From: Rubricoccus marinus
GTDB lineage: Bacteria > Bacteroidota > Rhodothermia > Rhodothermales > Rubricoccaceae
Direction of reading: 5' to 3'
Length of the DNA: 64,000 nt
Assembly: GCF_002257665.1 (NCBI RefSeq)
Contig: NZ_MQWB01000001.1
Location: forward strand, 2,767,100-2,831,099
A program made the position numbers and the translations under genes. Shown one piece after another: positions 34,787 through 43,872 of this stretch. Position 1 is the first letter of the stretch; each line of letters begins with the position of its first letter. The notes beneath the pieces were generated by a model. The model saw only the letters and a program-made list of their open reading frames with translations, was not told the origin of the DNA and searched no databases.

Positions 34787-37582
34787 ATGCCCCGCTTGTC
34801 CTCTTCCCCCTTGCGCCCGGTGGCGCTGTGGTGCGCGCTTTTCTGCCTCTGCGGCCTCGCCTCCGCCGCGGACGCTCAGACGCCCGATCCGGCGGTCGCC
34901 CGCGCTTCGCCGGAGGTCGCGGCGGCGCTCGGGGCCTCTGGCGAGGCGCGCGTCATGGTGATGCTGGACTCGCCGGGATACAAGCAGGCCGACCCGTCCG
35001 ACCTCGCGGCGGTCAAGCGCGAGGTTGCCGTGCTGCAACGCGCCGTGCTGGGCGCGCTCGGCGCCAGCGGCTACACCGCGCACCACCAGTACGAGACCGT
35101 CCCCGCGCTCGCCCTGACGCTTACCTCGCCAGAGGCCCTCGCGGCCCTCGCGGCGCACCCGTCCGTGTTGCGGATCGACCTCGACGTAGGCGGCTCGGGC
35201 GGCCTCGCCGAAAGCGTCGCGCGGATCCGCGCCAACGAGCGCCACGCCGAGGGCAACGCCGGGAGTGGCGTCACCGTCGCCGTTCTCGACAGCGGCATCG
35301 ACACCGACCACCCCGACTTCGCCGGGCGCGTCGTCGACGAGGCGTGCTTTCTTGGCTACGGCGCCTCTGACGGCTCGGGGCAGTGCCCGGACGGCCGCTC
35401 CCGGCAACGGGGCGCCGGCTCGGGCGAGGACGACAACGGGCACGGCACGCACGTGGCGGGCATCGTGGCCTCTGGCGGGGCCGTCTCCGCCCCCGGCGTG
35501 GCCCCCGGCGCGGATCTCGTGATCGTGAAAGTGCTCAACGGCGACAACGGCTTCCGCTTTTTCTCCGAGATCGTGGCCGGGCTGGACTACGTCAGCGCGA
35601 ACCCGCAGCTCGGCGTCCGGCTGATCAACATGAGCCTGCTCACCGACGCGCAGTTCGCCGGCGAGTGCGACAACGCCACCTCGTACACGATGGCGGGCGC
35701 GTCGGTCGTCAACCGGCTCCGCGAGCGCGGCGTGCTCGCCTTCGCGAGCGCGGGCAACAACGGCTCCGGGACCACGATGGGCGCCCCGGCTTGCATCCGC
35801 AACGTGATTTCGGTCGGCGCGACGGACGACCAGGACAACGTGACCGGCTTCTCGCAGAGCAATGCCACCACGGACGTGTTCGCCCCCGGCGATGCCATCG
35901 TCTCCTCCTACCTCAACGGGGGCACGACCGCGATCTCGGGCACGAGCATGGCGAGCCCGCACGCCGCCGGGTGCGCCGCGCTCCTCCTCGAATCCGGCGA
36001 CGCCGTGACGCCCGACGACATCGAGGCCTTTCTCGAGAGCTCGCGCGTCCGCGTGACCGACGGCACGAACGGCCTCTCGTTTCCGCGGCTGGACTGCGCG
36101 CCCGCCGGACTCGTCGCCTCGCTGAGCGGCGCGGCCGGCTACCGTTCCCTCGCGCTCCCCACCGGGAGCACCTACGACGAGCTTCTCGGCCGCTTCTGGA
36201 CCCAGGGCTTCCCCGGCTCGGACGCGCCAGAGGCCGCGTGCTCGGCCTACACCTTTGGCGAGGCCTCGGGCGCCGTCGCCAGCGGCTATGCCTGCCTGCC
36301 CGGCCAGAACGCCGCCTTCACCAGAGGCCGCGGCGTGGTGGCGTACATCTACGCCGATGACGACCAGAACGCCTCTGGCGTCCAGGGCGGCTTCCCCAAG
36401 CTGCTCTCCGTGTCCGAGCCCGGCGCGGGTGCCCCGTTTTCTGCGTTCCCGCTGAGCTACGGCGGCCAAGCCGGCGCGCCGGCGCACGAGCGCGGCTGGA
36501 ATCTGCTCGGCAACCCGCTCGGCGAGGCCGTGGACTGGAACCGGACCGTCCGCACCGGCCTCAGCCCGACGGTTTACGTGCTGGACCCCAACTACCACGG
36601 CGGCGACTGGCGGACGTGGACGGCGGGCGTCGGCGGCGACCTACCTGGTGGCATCCTGCCGCCCTTCCAGGGCTTTTTTGCGAGGGCCGTCGCGCCCGCT
36701 CCTGCGCTGGAGGTGCCTCTGGCGGCGGTGGTGACCGGCCCGAGGGTGTACGGCGCCACGGCCTCTGGCGAGCCGCTGCCGCTTCGCTTCGAGGTCCGGC
36801 GGGGCAGCGAGGCGCTCACCTCGGCGTTTGTGGCCGTCGCGCCAGAGGCCGCGCTGGGACTGGACGCCGCCGACGCGCCGCGGCTGAGGCCGCTGGCGTG
36901 GCCCCAGGTCGTGCTCTCCACGCGCGCCCCTGGAGGGGCGCTCCCGCTCTCGCTCAACGCGCTCCCGCCAGAGGCGCAGGGCGAGATCGAGCTCCCGCTG
37001 GAGGTGGCTGCCAAGGGCTTCGCGCGCGTCGACCTCGCGCTCACGCTCGCGTGGAGCGGTGCGCTGCCCGAAGGCTGGGGCGCGGTCCTCGTCGACCGGC
37101 AGGCCAGCACGACGACGCCACTCGGCTCTCCCGGCACCTACGCGTTCACGCTTCCGCCCGTAGAGCTCGCCCTCAAGCGCGCCGAGGCGGCCCTCGGCCT
37201 CGACGGCGGCTTGCAGCGCGAGGAAACGCCCGCCACCGAGCCCGCCACGACCACGGGCGCCCGCTTCGTGCTCCGCGTCACGCCGGCGCCGTCCACCGGG
37301 ACGCCGCAGCCTGCGGGCGCCTCTGGCGCAGAGATCGGGCTCACGCGGCCCAACCCTGCCTCGCAGCGCTCCGCCGTACGGATCTCGCTGGCGTACCCGG
37401 AACGCGTGCGCGTGAGCGTTTTCGACGCGCTCGGCCGCGAGGTGGTCGTCGCGCACGACGGCGAGCTGGCGCCAGAGGCCACCGTCGCGCTGGACCTCGC
37501 GCCGCTGGCGGCGGGCGTCTACGCCGTGCGGATCGTGGGCGAGACGTTCCAGGCTGTGCGTTCGCTGACGGTCGTGCGCTAG
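34787..37582 (+). CDS. Subtilisin-like (S8) serine protease, T9SS cargo
   Basis: The ATG at 34787 gives a signal peptide and 931 residues. An I9-like propeptide (about 45-125, ARVMVMLDSPGYKQ) precedes the S8 domain with Asp168 (VLDSGIDTDHPD), His219 (NGHGTHVAGI) and Ser387 (SGTSMASPHAAG). From residue 452 a second module starts (YRSLALPTGSTYDELL, RGWNLLGNPL, VYVLDPNYHGGDWRTW). It is clearly homologous to the C-terminal third of the repeat protein at 43873-48246. The end is a T9SS type A domain (VFDALGREVVVAHD, SLTVVR). It is expected to be secreted and to degrade extracellular protein. Confidence 0.93.
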   Translation: MPRLSSSPLRPVALWCALFCLCGLASAADAQTPDPAVARASPEVAAALGASGEARVMVMLDSPGYKQADPSDLAAVKREVAVLQRAVLGALGASGYTAHHQYETVPALALTLTSPEALAALAAHPSVLRIDLDVGGSGGLAESVARIRANERHAEGNAGSGVTVAVLDSGIDTDHPDFAGRVVDEACFLGYGASDGSGQCPDGRSRQRGAGSGEDDNGHGTHVAGIVASGGAVSAPGVAPGADLVIVKVLNGDNGFRFFSEIVAGLDYVSANPQLGVRLINMSLLTDAQFAGECDNATSYTMAGASVVNRLRERGVLAFASAGNNGSGTTMGAPACIRNVISVGATDDQDNVTGFSQSNATTDVFAPGDAIVSSYLNGGTTAISGTSMASPHAAGCAALLLESGDAVTPDDIEAFLESSRVRVTDGTNGLSFPRLDCAPAGLVASLSGAAGYRSLALPTGSTYDELLGRFWTQGFPGSDAPEAACSAYTFGEASGAVASGYACLPGQNAAFTRGRGVVAYIYADDDQNASGVQGGFPKLLSVSEPGAGAPFSAFPLSYGGQAGAPAHERGWNLLGNPLGEAVDWNRTVRTGLSPTVYVLDPNYHGGDWRTWTAGVGGDLPGGILPPFQGFFARAVAPAPALEVPLAAVVTGPRVYGATASGEPLPLRFEVRRGSEALTSAFVAVAPEAALGLDAADAPRLRPLAWPQVVLSTRAPGGALPLSLNALPPEAQGEIELPLEVAAKGFARVDLALTLAWSGALPEGWGAVLVDRQASTTTPLGSPGTYAFTLPPVELALKRAEAALGLDGGLQREETPATEPATTTGARFVLRVTPAPSTGTPQPAGASGAEIGLTRPNPASQRSAVRISLAYPERVRVSVFDALGREVVVAHDGELAPEATVALDLAPLAAGVYAVRIVGETFQAVRSLTVVR

Positions 37583-37645
37583 GCGCCGGGCCTCTGGCGA
37601 GCCGAGACGGGCGCCCCTGCGGGGCTCGAGCGTACACCCCAGGAG

Positions 37646-37671
37646 CGGGCGGCCTCTGGCGGAACCGCCCG
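37646..37671 (+). terminator. Hairpin with the iterated element in its loop
   Basis: CGGGCGG (37646-37652) pairs with CCGCCCG (37665-37671) across a 12-base loop holding CCTCTGGCG. It lies 63 bases after the subtilase stop. No U-run follows; it is a weak terminator candidate. Confidence 0.35.
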
Positions 37672-37811
37672 TTGGCGCTCTAGAGGCGCGGGAGCAACGC
37701 CGACGCCCGCCGGCGGTCCCCACCAGAGGCGAACCCCCGGGCGCTTCACCGCGTCTGACACAACAGGGACACGCCCTCTCCGGTTACCTTCCCGTCCAGC
37801 CTCCCGACGCC

Positions 37812-38069
37812 ATGCTGACCATCGGCCGCCGCCAGGCGAAACCCCGCGGCTATCACTACGAGCCCCGGTTCCACGACCCCGAAGCGGACAAGCGCCGCCG
37901 CCGCTCGGTCCGCATCCAGCGGACCAACGCGAGCACGTTCCGCAAAACGAAGCAGCCGCAGTTTATCGCCATCGGCCTCGGGCTCGTTCTCGCGCTGTAC
38001 CTCTACATCAACGCCGACGCCGTCTTCGGCCGGGCTGTAGCAGGGGTCTCGGCGCTGTTCGGCGGCTAA
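37812..38069 (+). CDS. Small basic membrane protein upstream of mutL
   Basis: This is an 85-residue protein with a very basic N-terminal half (ADKRRRRSVRIQRTN, FRKTKQPQ) and one transmembrane helix (about 50-67, FIAIGLGLVLALYLYINAD). Charge distribution suggests the N-terminus is cytoplasmic. I recognise no family. It lies 125 bases upstream of mutL on the same strand. There are no iterated elements in its 258 bases. Confidence 0.7.
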   Translation: MLTIGRRQAKPRGYHYEPRFHDPEADKRRRRSVRIQRTNASTFRKTKQPQFIAIGLGLVLALYLYINADAVFGRAVAGVSALFGG

Positions 38070-38194
38070 GTAGCCACGTCAGCAGCGGCCTCTGGCGCCG
38101 CGTCAAGCCGTCAGGGCTGAGCTTTTTGCCGGCCTCGCCAGAGGCCCCGGCCCTCCGCCACCCCCACTGGCCACTCCCCACTGGCCCGCCTTCC

Positions 38195-40255
38195 GTGACC
38201 AACCCCTCCCCCGTTCCCGAAGCCTCTGGCGCCTACGATGGCGAGACGGATGAGACGGCGAGCGACGGCCTGATCCGCGCGCTGCCGGATACGCTCGCGA
38301 GCAAGATCGCAGCGGGTGAGGTCGTGCAGCGGCCCGCGAACGCGGTCAAGGAGCTGGTGGAAAACGCGCTCGACGCCGGGGCGGGCAGCATCGAACTCAC
38401 GGTCCAGCGGGCGGGCTCCGAGCTTATCCAGGTGGCCGACGACGGCTGCGGGATGGGCCCCGAGGACGCCAGAGGCTGCTTTGGTCGCCACGCGACGAGC
38501 AAGCTCCGCGCTTTCGAGGACCTGGAAACGCTGCGCACGCTGGGCTTCCGCGGCGAGGCGCTGGCCTCCATCGCGGCCGTCTCACGCGTGGAGCTCAAAA
38601 CGCGGCGCGCCCAGGACGAGGCGGGCACGTGCATCCGCGTCCACGGCGGCGACATCGTGGAGAGCACGCCCTGCGCCGCCCCGACCGGGACGACGATCTC
38701 GGTCCGCGACCTGTTCTACAACGTCCCCGCCCGCCGCGCCTTTCTGCGCACGCCCGCGACGGAGTTCAAGCACATCGTCGAGACGTTCCAGGCGCTCGCG
38801 CTCTCGCACCCCACCGTCGCCTTCTGCCTGGTCCACGACGGGACAGAGGTGTACCGCCTGCCCGCGGCTGGGGGCGCGGAGCCGCTGGCGCAGCGTGTGG
38901 CGGACCTCTTCGGGAGCCGCTATGAGGGCACGCTCGTGCCCGTCGCCGAGGCGACGAGCTACCTCTCTATCCGCGGCGTCGTGGGCGCGCCCGAGGTGGC
39001 GCGGCGCTCGCGCGGCGATCAGTACGTGTTCGCCAACGGGCGCTACGTCAAAAGCCGGAGCCTGGAGCACGCCGCCGCCCGCGCCTTTGGCGCCCTCCTG
39101 CCCGACGGCCGCTACCCGTTCCTCGCGCTTTTCCTGGACGTGGACCCGCGGCACCTGGACGTCAACGTCCACCCGACCAAGACCGAGGTGAAGTTCGACG
39201 ACGAGCGCGGCGTGTACAGCTTCGTCGGCGCCGTCGTCAAAAAGGGCCTCTCCGAGGCCGGGCTCGCGCTCGACCTCGCGCAGACCGCCCCCCAGGCGCA
39301 CTACGACGAGCCTCTGGCGGACGCCCCTTCGGGCGGCGACGGCAGCGCGCTGCCGCCCATGCCTGCCTTCGCGCCCGAGACCGGCGCTGTACCGGCATCG
39401 CTCCCGCCTCTCCCCACGCCAGAGGCCGGCTCCGAGATCGCCTCTGGCGATTGGGGCGCCTCGTTTACGGCGCTCCCGCGCGAGCCCGGTGGCCCGGTGC
39501 CATCCGGTGTCTCCATTCCCTCTGGGGCCTCGCTGCCGTCCAACGCCACGCTCCCCGGCGAGGCGCGGCCCGCCCCTTCGCCGCGGCCGTTCCGTCAGGC
39601 CACAGGCCCACTCGGCCCCATCCCCTCGCGCGCCGACGGCTCGCTGATGGAAGGCCTGGACTCGGCGACGTTCGAGGAGGTCGTAGAGTCGCCCGAGCGG
39701 ACAGTATGGCCGTTCCGCGGCCGCTACCTCCTCACGCCGGTCGCCAGCGGCCTGCTCGTCGTGGACCAGCGGGCGGCACACGAGCGCGTGCTTTACGAGG
39801 CCGCCATCGCGGCGCTCGAAGGCGGCATGGGCGCCACGCAGCAGCTCCTGTTTCCCTACACGCTGGACCTCCCGCCCGACGACCGCGCGCTCTTGGACGA
39901 ACTGCTCCCGGACCTGCAGGCGCTCGGCTTCGACGTTGCTCTGGGCTCCAAAGGCACCGTCGAGGTCCGCGGCGTCCCCGCCGATGTCTCGGTCGGCGAC
40001 GAGCGCGCGGCGCTGCCCGACCTGCTGGACCGCTACCGCAAAAGCGCGGGCGTGCTCCAGCTCTCCTCCCGCGAGACGCTCGCCCGCAGCCTCGCCCGCC
40101 GCTCCGCCTACCGCGAGGGCGACATCCTGGAGCCTCTGGCGGCGCGCGTGCTCATCGAAAAGCTGTTCACCTGCGGCGACCCGTTTACGGACCCCGCCGG
40201 GCGGCCCACGATGATCCGCATCGCGGAGAGCGAGATCGAGCGCCGCTTCGGCTGA
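38195..40255 (+). CDS. mutL: DNA mismatch repair protein MutL
   Basis: I chose the GTG at 38195 (686 residues); a TTG at 38126 is an alternative. The GHKL ATPase domain is typical: IAAGEVVQRPANAVKELVEN, ALDAGA, DDGCGM, GFRGEALASIAAV. A variable Pro/Ser-rich linker (about 365-500) holds iterated elements. In the C-terminal domain the usual endonuclease motif DQHA(X)2E(X)4E reads DQRAAHERVLYE, with Arg for the first His. The end reads DPAGRPTM where a zinc-binding CPHGRP is usual. Nicking activity may be absent or altered. Its partner would be MutS, not in this window. Confidence 0.95.
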   Translation: MTNPSPVPEASGAYDGETDETASDGLIRALPDTLASKIAAGEVVQRPANAVKELVENALDAGAGSIELTVQRAGSELIQVADDGCGMGPEDARGCFGRHATSKLRAFEDLETLRTLGFRGEALASIAAVSRVELKTRRAQDEAGTCIRVHGGDIVESTPCAAPTGTTISVRDLFYNVPARRAFLRTPATEFKHIVETFQALALSHPTVAFCLVHDGTEVYRLPAAGGAEPLAQRVADLFGSRYEGTLVPVAEATSYLSIRGVVGAPEVARRSRGDQYVFANGRYVKSRSLEHAAARAFGALLPDGRYPFLALFLDVDPRHLDVNVHPTKTEVKFDDERGVYSFVGAVVKKGLSEAGLALDLAQTAPQAHYDEPLADAPSGGDGSALPPMPAFAPETGAVPASLPPLPTPEAGSEIASGDWGASFTALPREPGGPVPSGVSIPSGASLPSNATLPGEARPAPSPRPFRQATGPLGPIPSRADGSLMEGLDSATFEEVVESPERTVWPFRGRYLLTPVASGLLVVDQRAAHERVLYEAAIAALEGGMGATQQLLFPYTLDLPPDDRALLDELLPDLQALGFDVALGSKGTVEVRGVPADVSVGDERAALPDLLDRYRKSAGVLQLSSRETLARSLARRSAYREGDILEPLAARVLIEKLFTCGDPFTDPAGRPTMIRIAESEIERRFG

Positions 40256-40328
40256 ACCTCTGGGCCAGCGGGGAGCGGCCGGTGGGGCCTCGCCTCTGGC
40301 GCCAGGGTGTAGCCGTCCCAAACCGAGT

Positions 40329-40346
40329 CGCCAGAGGCCTCTGGCG
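40329..40346. repeat. Tail-to-tail pair of the iterated element
   Basis: CGCCAGAGGCCTCTGGCG lies in the mutL-gpmI gap, 32 bases before the gpmI start. A degraded palindrome (CGCCTCTGGCGCCAGGG) stands at 40290-40306 in the same gap. Confidence 0.85.
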
Positions 40347-40378
40347 GGCGCGATCTTCCCGTCTCCCCCGCGCCACAC

Positions 40379-41887
40379 ATGTCCCAGAAGCACCTCCTCC
40401 TCATCCTCGACGGCTACGGCATCGCCGAGGACCCCAGCGTCTCCGCCATCGACGCCGCCGACACGCCGTTCCTGGACCGCCTCTTCGCCGAGCACCCGCA
40501 CGCGACGCTCCAAGCCTCTGGCCGCGCCGTTGGCTTGCCGACGGGCCTCATGGGCAACTCCGAGGTGGGCCACACCAACTTGGGTGCGGGGCGGATCGTG
40601 GACCAGGAGATCACACGGATCGACAAGAGCATTGAGGACGGGAGCTTTTTCGAGAACCCCGTGCTGACTGGCGCGGCACGCGCGGCCAAAGCCTCTGGCG
40701 GGCGGCTTCACCTCTTCGGGCTCGTGAGCGACGGCGGCGTGCACTCCAGCTTGGAGCACTTGCTGGCGCTGATCGAGCTGGCGCGGCGCGAGGGGCTCAG
40801 CGGCGACGACCTCGTGCTGCACGCGTTTACCGACGGACGCGACACCGCCCCAGAGGGCGGAACGGGCTACCTCCAAACCGTTCAGGACGCGATGCAGGCC
40901 GCGGGCGTCGGCGTCATCGGGACCGTGGTGGGGCGCTACTGGGCGATGGACCGCGACGAAAGGTGGGAGCGGACGGAAAAGGCCTACCGCGCGATCGTAG
41001 ACGGCGTCGGCGCGGCCTCTGGCGATCCCATCGCGGCGCTCGCGGCGCAGTACGCGGACGGCGTGACCGACGAGTTCGCCGAGCCCGTTGTCACCCTGGG
41101 CGCGCCGCGCGTGGCCGCGGGCGACGCCGTGCTGTTTTTCAACTTCCGCGCCGACCGCGCCCGGCAGCTCACGCGCGCCTTTATCGAGACGCCCTTCGGA
41201 GGTTTCGAGCGGACGCCGCCAGAGGTCCACTACGCCACGTTCGCGCCGTACCACAAGAGCTTCGACGTGCCGGTCGCGTTCCCGAAAGCGGACCTCACGG
41301 ACACTCTCGGCGACGTGATCGCGCGCGCCGGGAAAACGCAGCTCCGCGCCGCCGAGACCGAGAAGTACCCGCACGTCACGTTCTTCTTCAATGGGGGCCG
41401 CGAGGTGCAGTTCGAAGGCGAAACGCGGATCATGGAGCCCAGCCCGAAGGTGGCGACCTACGACCTCCAGCCGGAGATGAGCGCGCCGGCGCTGGCCTCT
41501 CGCGTGGCCGAGTCCATCCGAACCGATGCGCCGGACCTGGTCGTGCTCAACTTCGCGAACCCGGACATGGTGGGCCACACCGGCGTGTTCGAGGCGGCGG
41601 TCCGGGCCGTCGAGGCGGCCTCTCGCGGCGCCGAGGTCGTGATCACGGCGGCGCTGGAGCGCGGCTACTCCGTCGAGGTCATCGCCGACCACGGCAACGC
41701 GGACAAGATGCGCAACCCCGACGGCACGCCCCACACGGCGCACACGACGGTGCCCGTCCCGCACCTCGTGATCGCCCCGGGCGTTGCATCCGTGCGCGAT
41801 GGCGTGCTGGGAGACATCGCGCCGACGATCCTCAAGATCATGGGGCTCCGTGCGCCAGAGGCCATGACGGGCACGCCGCTCGTTTAG
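40379..41887 (+). CDS. gpmI: 2,3-bisphosphoglycerate-independent phosphoglycerate mutase
   Basis: This 502-residue protein has the full length and domains of the Mn-dependent enzyme: LLILDGYGIAEDPSVSAID at the start, the phosphoserine site MGNSEVGHTNLGAGR (Ser61), TDGRDTAP, FNFRADRARQLTRAF, and the metal end DHGNADKMRNPDGTPHTAHT. It interconverts 3- and 2-phosphoglycerate in glycolysis. Five iterated elements lie in frame. Confidence 0.96.
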   Translation: MSQKHLLLILDGYGIAEDPSVSAIDAADTPFLDRLFAEHPHATLQASGRAVGLPTGLMGNSEVGHTNLGAGRIVDQEITRIDKSIEDGSFFENPVLTGAARAAKASGGRLHLFGLVSDGGVHSSLEHLLALIELARREGLSGDDLVLHAFTDGRDTAPEGGTGYLQTVQDAMQAAGVGVIGTVVGRYWAMDRDERWERTEKAYRAIVDGVGAASGDPIAALAAQYADGVTDEFAEPVVTLGAPRVAAGDAVLFFNFRADRARQLTRAFIETPFGGFERTPPEVHYATFAPYHKSFDVPVAFPKADLTDTLGDVIARAGKTQLRAAETEKYPHVTFFFNGGREVQFEGETRIMEPSPKVATYDLQPEMSAPALASRVAESIRTDAPDLVVLNFANPDMVGHTGVFEAAVRAVEAASRGAEVVITAALERGYSVEVIADHGNADKMRNPDGTPHTAHTTVPVPHLVIAPGVASVRDGVLGDIAPTILKIMGLRAPEAMTGTPLV

Positions 41888-41919
41888 AAGCCCCGTGCGG
41901 ACCGGTCCCCCTCCCCATT

Positions 41920-41951
41920 CGCGCGCGGCGGGACCTTCCGCCTCGCGCGCG
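41920..41951 (+). terminator. Terminator-like hairpin after gpmI
   Basis: CGCGCGCG (41920-41927) pairs with CGCGCGCG (41944-41951), extended inward by GCGG with a one-base bulge. CCTTTC follows. It stands 32 bases beyond the gpmI stop. Confidence 0.45.
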
Positions 41952-41986
41952 CCTTTCAACGCGGAACCAGAACCCGGAACGCCACG

Positions 41987-42463
41987 ATGGACCTCCTGAC
42001 GCAGTACGAGATTCCTTACCTCCACCCGCTGGCGGTCCACTTCCCGCTTGTGCTCCTGCTGCTGGCGGGCGCGGCGGGCGCCGTCTACGCCGCCAGAGGC
42101 ACGGTCGTGTGGCGCAACGCGGTGATGATCTTTCTCGTCCTCGGCTCCGCGGGCGCCTACTGGGCGCAGGAAACCGGAGAGACGCTGGAGGACGACGTGC
42201 GCGGCGAGCCGATGGTAGAGGCCATCATCGAGACGCACGAGGCGTCTGCGGAGTGGACGCTGTGGGCAGCTCTCGGCGCCCTCGCGCTGTTCGCCGGCGC
42301 GAGCGTGTGGCTGCGAAAACTGCCCAAGCCAACCGACGTGGGCGAAAAAGACCCGATGGCGCTTCGCCTCGCACTAGCTGTAGTGGCCGCGGTCCCCGCC
42401 GTGCTGGTGGCCTACACCGCGCACCTCGGCGGGCTCATGGTCTGGGGCCGGCCGGTCGGGTAG
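41987..42463 (+). CDS. DUF2231-like four-helix membrane protein
   Basis: This 158-residue protein begins PYLHPLAVHFPLVLLLLAGA, the typical HPxxVHFP start of DUF2231 inner-membrane proteins, and has four transmembrane helices. A His in the first helix and another in YTAHLGG suggest possible haem or metal binding, as proposed for some relatives. The role is unknown. It follows gpmI by 99 bases and converges on the small membrane protein at 42498. Confidence 0.78.
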   Translation: MDLLTQYEIPYLHPLAVHFPLVLLLLAGAAGAVYAARGTVVWRNAVMIFLVLGSAGAYWAQETGETLEDDVRGEPMVEAIIETHEASAEWTLWAALGALALFAGASVWLRKLPKPTDVGEKDPMALRLALAVVAAVPAVLVAYTAHLGGLMVWGRPVG

Positions 42464-42480
42464 GCGCCCCGTGTACGCCG

Positions 42481-42498
42481 GCCTCTGGCGCCAGAGGC
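42481..42498. repeat. Palindromic pair fused to a minus-strand TAG stop
   Basis: GCCTCTGGCGCCAGAGGC overlaps the last base of the stop at 42498, giving TAGCCTCTGGCGCCAGAGGC on the minus strand, between two convergent genes. Confidence 0.85.
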
Positions 42499-42860
42499 TA
42501 CCGGTCCCCCAGCAGGTGCCAGACCAGCAGCGCCGCCACGCCCGCGAAGCCGACCCACCAGACCGCGCCCTCCAGCAACGGTCCCATCATGGAGGGCGAG
42601 ATGGCTCCGGCGCGGCTCACGGACTCGACGCCTCTGGCGACGAACGCGAGCGAGCACAGCGCCATGCACACCGCCGAGAGCAGCAGCCGGCGGCGCCAGA
42701 GGCCCCGGTCGGCGCCCTCGCGCCTGCGGACCCACACGGCCACCGCCACGATTGCGAGCGCGCCCACGACGGGAGCGACCTGGCCCAGTGGGCCGACGAG
42801 GCGCGGGACGAGTTCTGCAGCCTCGCCGGAGGCGGGGGTCTGAGCGAGGAAACCGATCAT
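42498..42860 (-). CDS. Three-helix membrane protein
   Basis: The ATG at 42860 overlaps the stop of the MtfA-like gene by ATGA and gives 120 residues. There are three hydrophobic helices (about 28-47, 58-78, 93-115) with basic residues between the first two (VWVRRREGADRGLWRRR). I recognise no family. Translational coupling suggests that it is made together with the peptidase. Confidence 0.7.
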   Translation of the reverse strand: MIGFLAQTPASGEAAELVPRLVGPLGQVAPVVGALAIVAVAVWVRRREGADRGLWRRRLLLSAVCMALCSLAFVARGVESVSRAGAISPSMMGPLLEGAVWWVGFAGVAALLVWHLLGDR

Positions 42861-43780
42861 GTGGAGTCCCATCGGCGAGACATGAGGCTCTCGCCAGAGG
42901 GTTGAGACGGCGCCTCGTCGGGCGGGGTCACGTTGTAGACGGCGCGGAGCGCCTCGAACAACTCCGGGTGGTGCTGGCGGAGACGCGCGGGGCGCTCGAA
43001 GAAGACCTCGGTCGAGACCGCGAACAGCTCGGCGGGGTTGGTGGCGGCGTAGGCGCGAAGGACGCCGTCGCCTCTGGCGGCGCGGCGCATCTCGCGATGC
43101 ACGAGGTCCTGCCACGCGTCGGCCGAGCGGGCGTCGAGGAAAGACGGCGCGCCGTCGGCACCATCGGGGCCGAAGTCGAACACGTGCGCCAGTTCGTGGA
43201 GGACCACGTTGTAGCCGTTCTGACGCGCCCACCCCGAGCGGACGGCGGGCGCGGAGAAGAGGACGGGGCCCTGCGCGTGCGCCATGCCGTCGAACGAGCC
43301 CGCGTCCTCCGTCCCGAACTCGTCGTCGAACGTGCCGGGGTAGAGCAGCATGGAGCGCCCGGTGGGCACGTCCCACTCGGGCCGGCCCCAGAGGAGCACG
43401 CCAGCGCCAGAGGCCACCATGAGCCGAAGCTCGTCAGTCATCTCCACGCCGTCCACGCCCTCGATGCTCCACCCGTCCAGCGCGACGAGCACGCGCGCCT
43501 CGAACAGCGCGCGCTCCTCGTCCGAGCCTCTGGCGTAGAGCGGCACGTGCGCCTCGGCCCACGCGCGCCACGCCTCAGGAAAGTCTCCGCTGGCGGCCCG
43601 AGCGCGGCGCATCGGCCCGCGGAGCCCCAGCAGCATGCCGAGCACGAACACACCCGCGCCGACGAGCACGCCCGCCATAGCCCCGGCACTCCGCGCCACG
43701 AGCGCGCCCGCGAGGGCGGCGCCCATCGCGCTCCAGAGCGCGGGGAGGAGCCAGTCGGAAGGTTTGGTGGCGCTCGGCAT
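42857..43780 (-). CDS. MtfA/M90-like zinc peptidase with N-terminal membrane helices
   Basis: This 307-residue protein has two N-terminal helices (about 8-30 and 33-50), then the MtfA-like domain. The zinc motif is VVLHELAHVFDF, and the family's later conserved part is TNPAELFAVSTEVFFERP with LFEALRAVYN. E. coli MtfA is a soluble aminopeptidase that binds the Mlc repressor; this one is membrane-anchored. The third zinc ligand is probably the Glu of STEVFFE. Its target is unknown. Confidence 0.88.
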   Translation of the reverse strand: MPSATKPSDWLLPALWSAMGAALAGALVARSAGAMAGVLVGAGVFVLGMLLGLRGPMRRARAASGDFPEAWRAWAEAHVPLYARGSDEERALFEARVLVALDGWSIEGVDGVEMTDELRLMVASGAGVLLWGRPEWDVPTGRSMLLYPGTFDDEFGTEDAGSFDGMAHAQGPVLFSAPAVRSGWARQNGYNVVLHELAHVFDFGPDGADGAPSFLDARSADAWQDLVHREMRRAARGDGVLRAYAATNPAELFAVSTEVFFERPARLRQHHPELFEALRAVYNVTPPDEAPSQPSGESLMSRRWDST

Positions 43781-43830
43781 CGGGGCGGTACGCTACAAAC
43801 GGCGTCCGCGGTTTCGACAGCCGGCAAAGC

Positions 43831-43867
43831 CGGGCCTCTGGCGAGGGCGTCCCACGCCAGAGGCCCG
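43831..43867 (-). terminator. 13-bp hairpin terminator built from two iterated elements
   Basis: CGGGCCTCTGGCG pairs perfectly with CGCCAGAGGCCCG across an 11-base loop, 5 bases beyond the stop of the minus-strand repeat protein gene. The two element copies are separated, unlike the overlapping palindromes, so they clearly form a stem. Confidence 0.65.
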
Positions 43868-43872
43868 CAGTT

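Noticed and set aside
38582-42238. A 1218-residue open frame antisense to mutL and gpmI
   Set aside because: It has no recognisable domain, is Arg/Ala/Gly/Val-rich, and lies opposite two unmistakable conserved genes. Long antisense frames are expected in DNA of this GC content.
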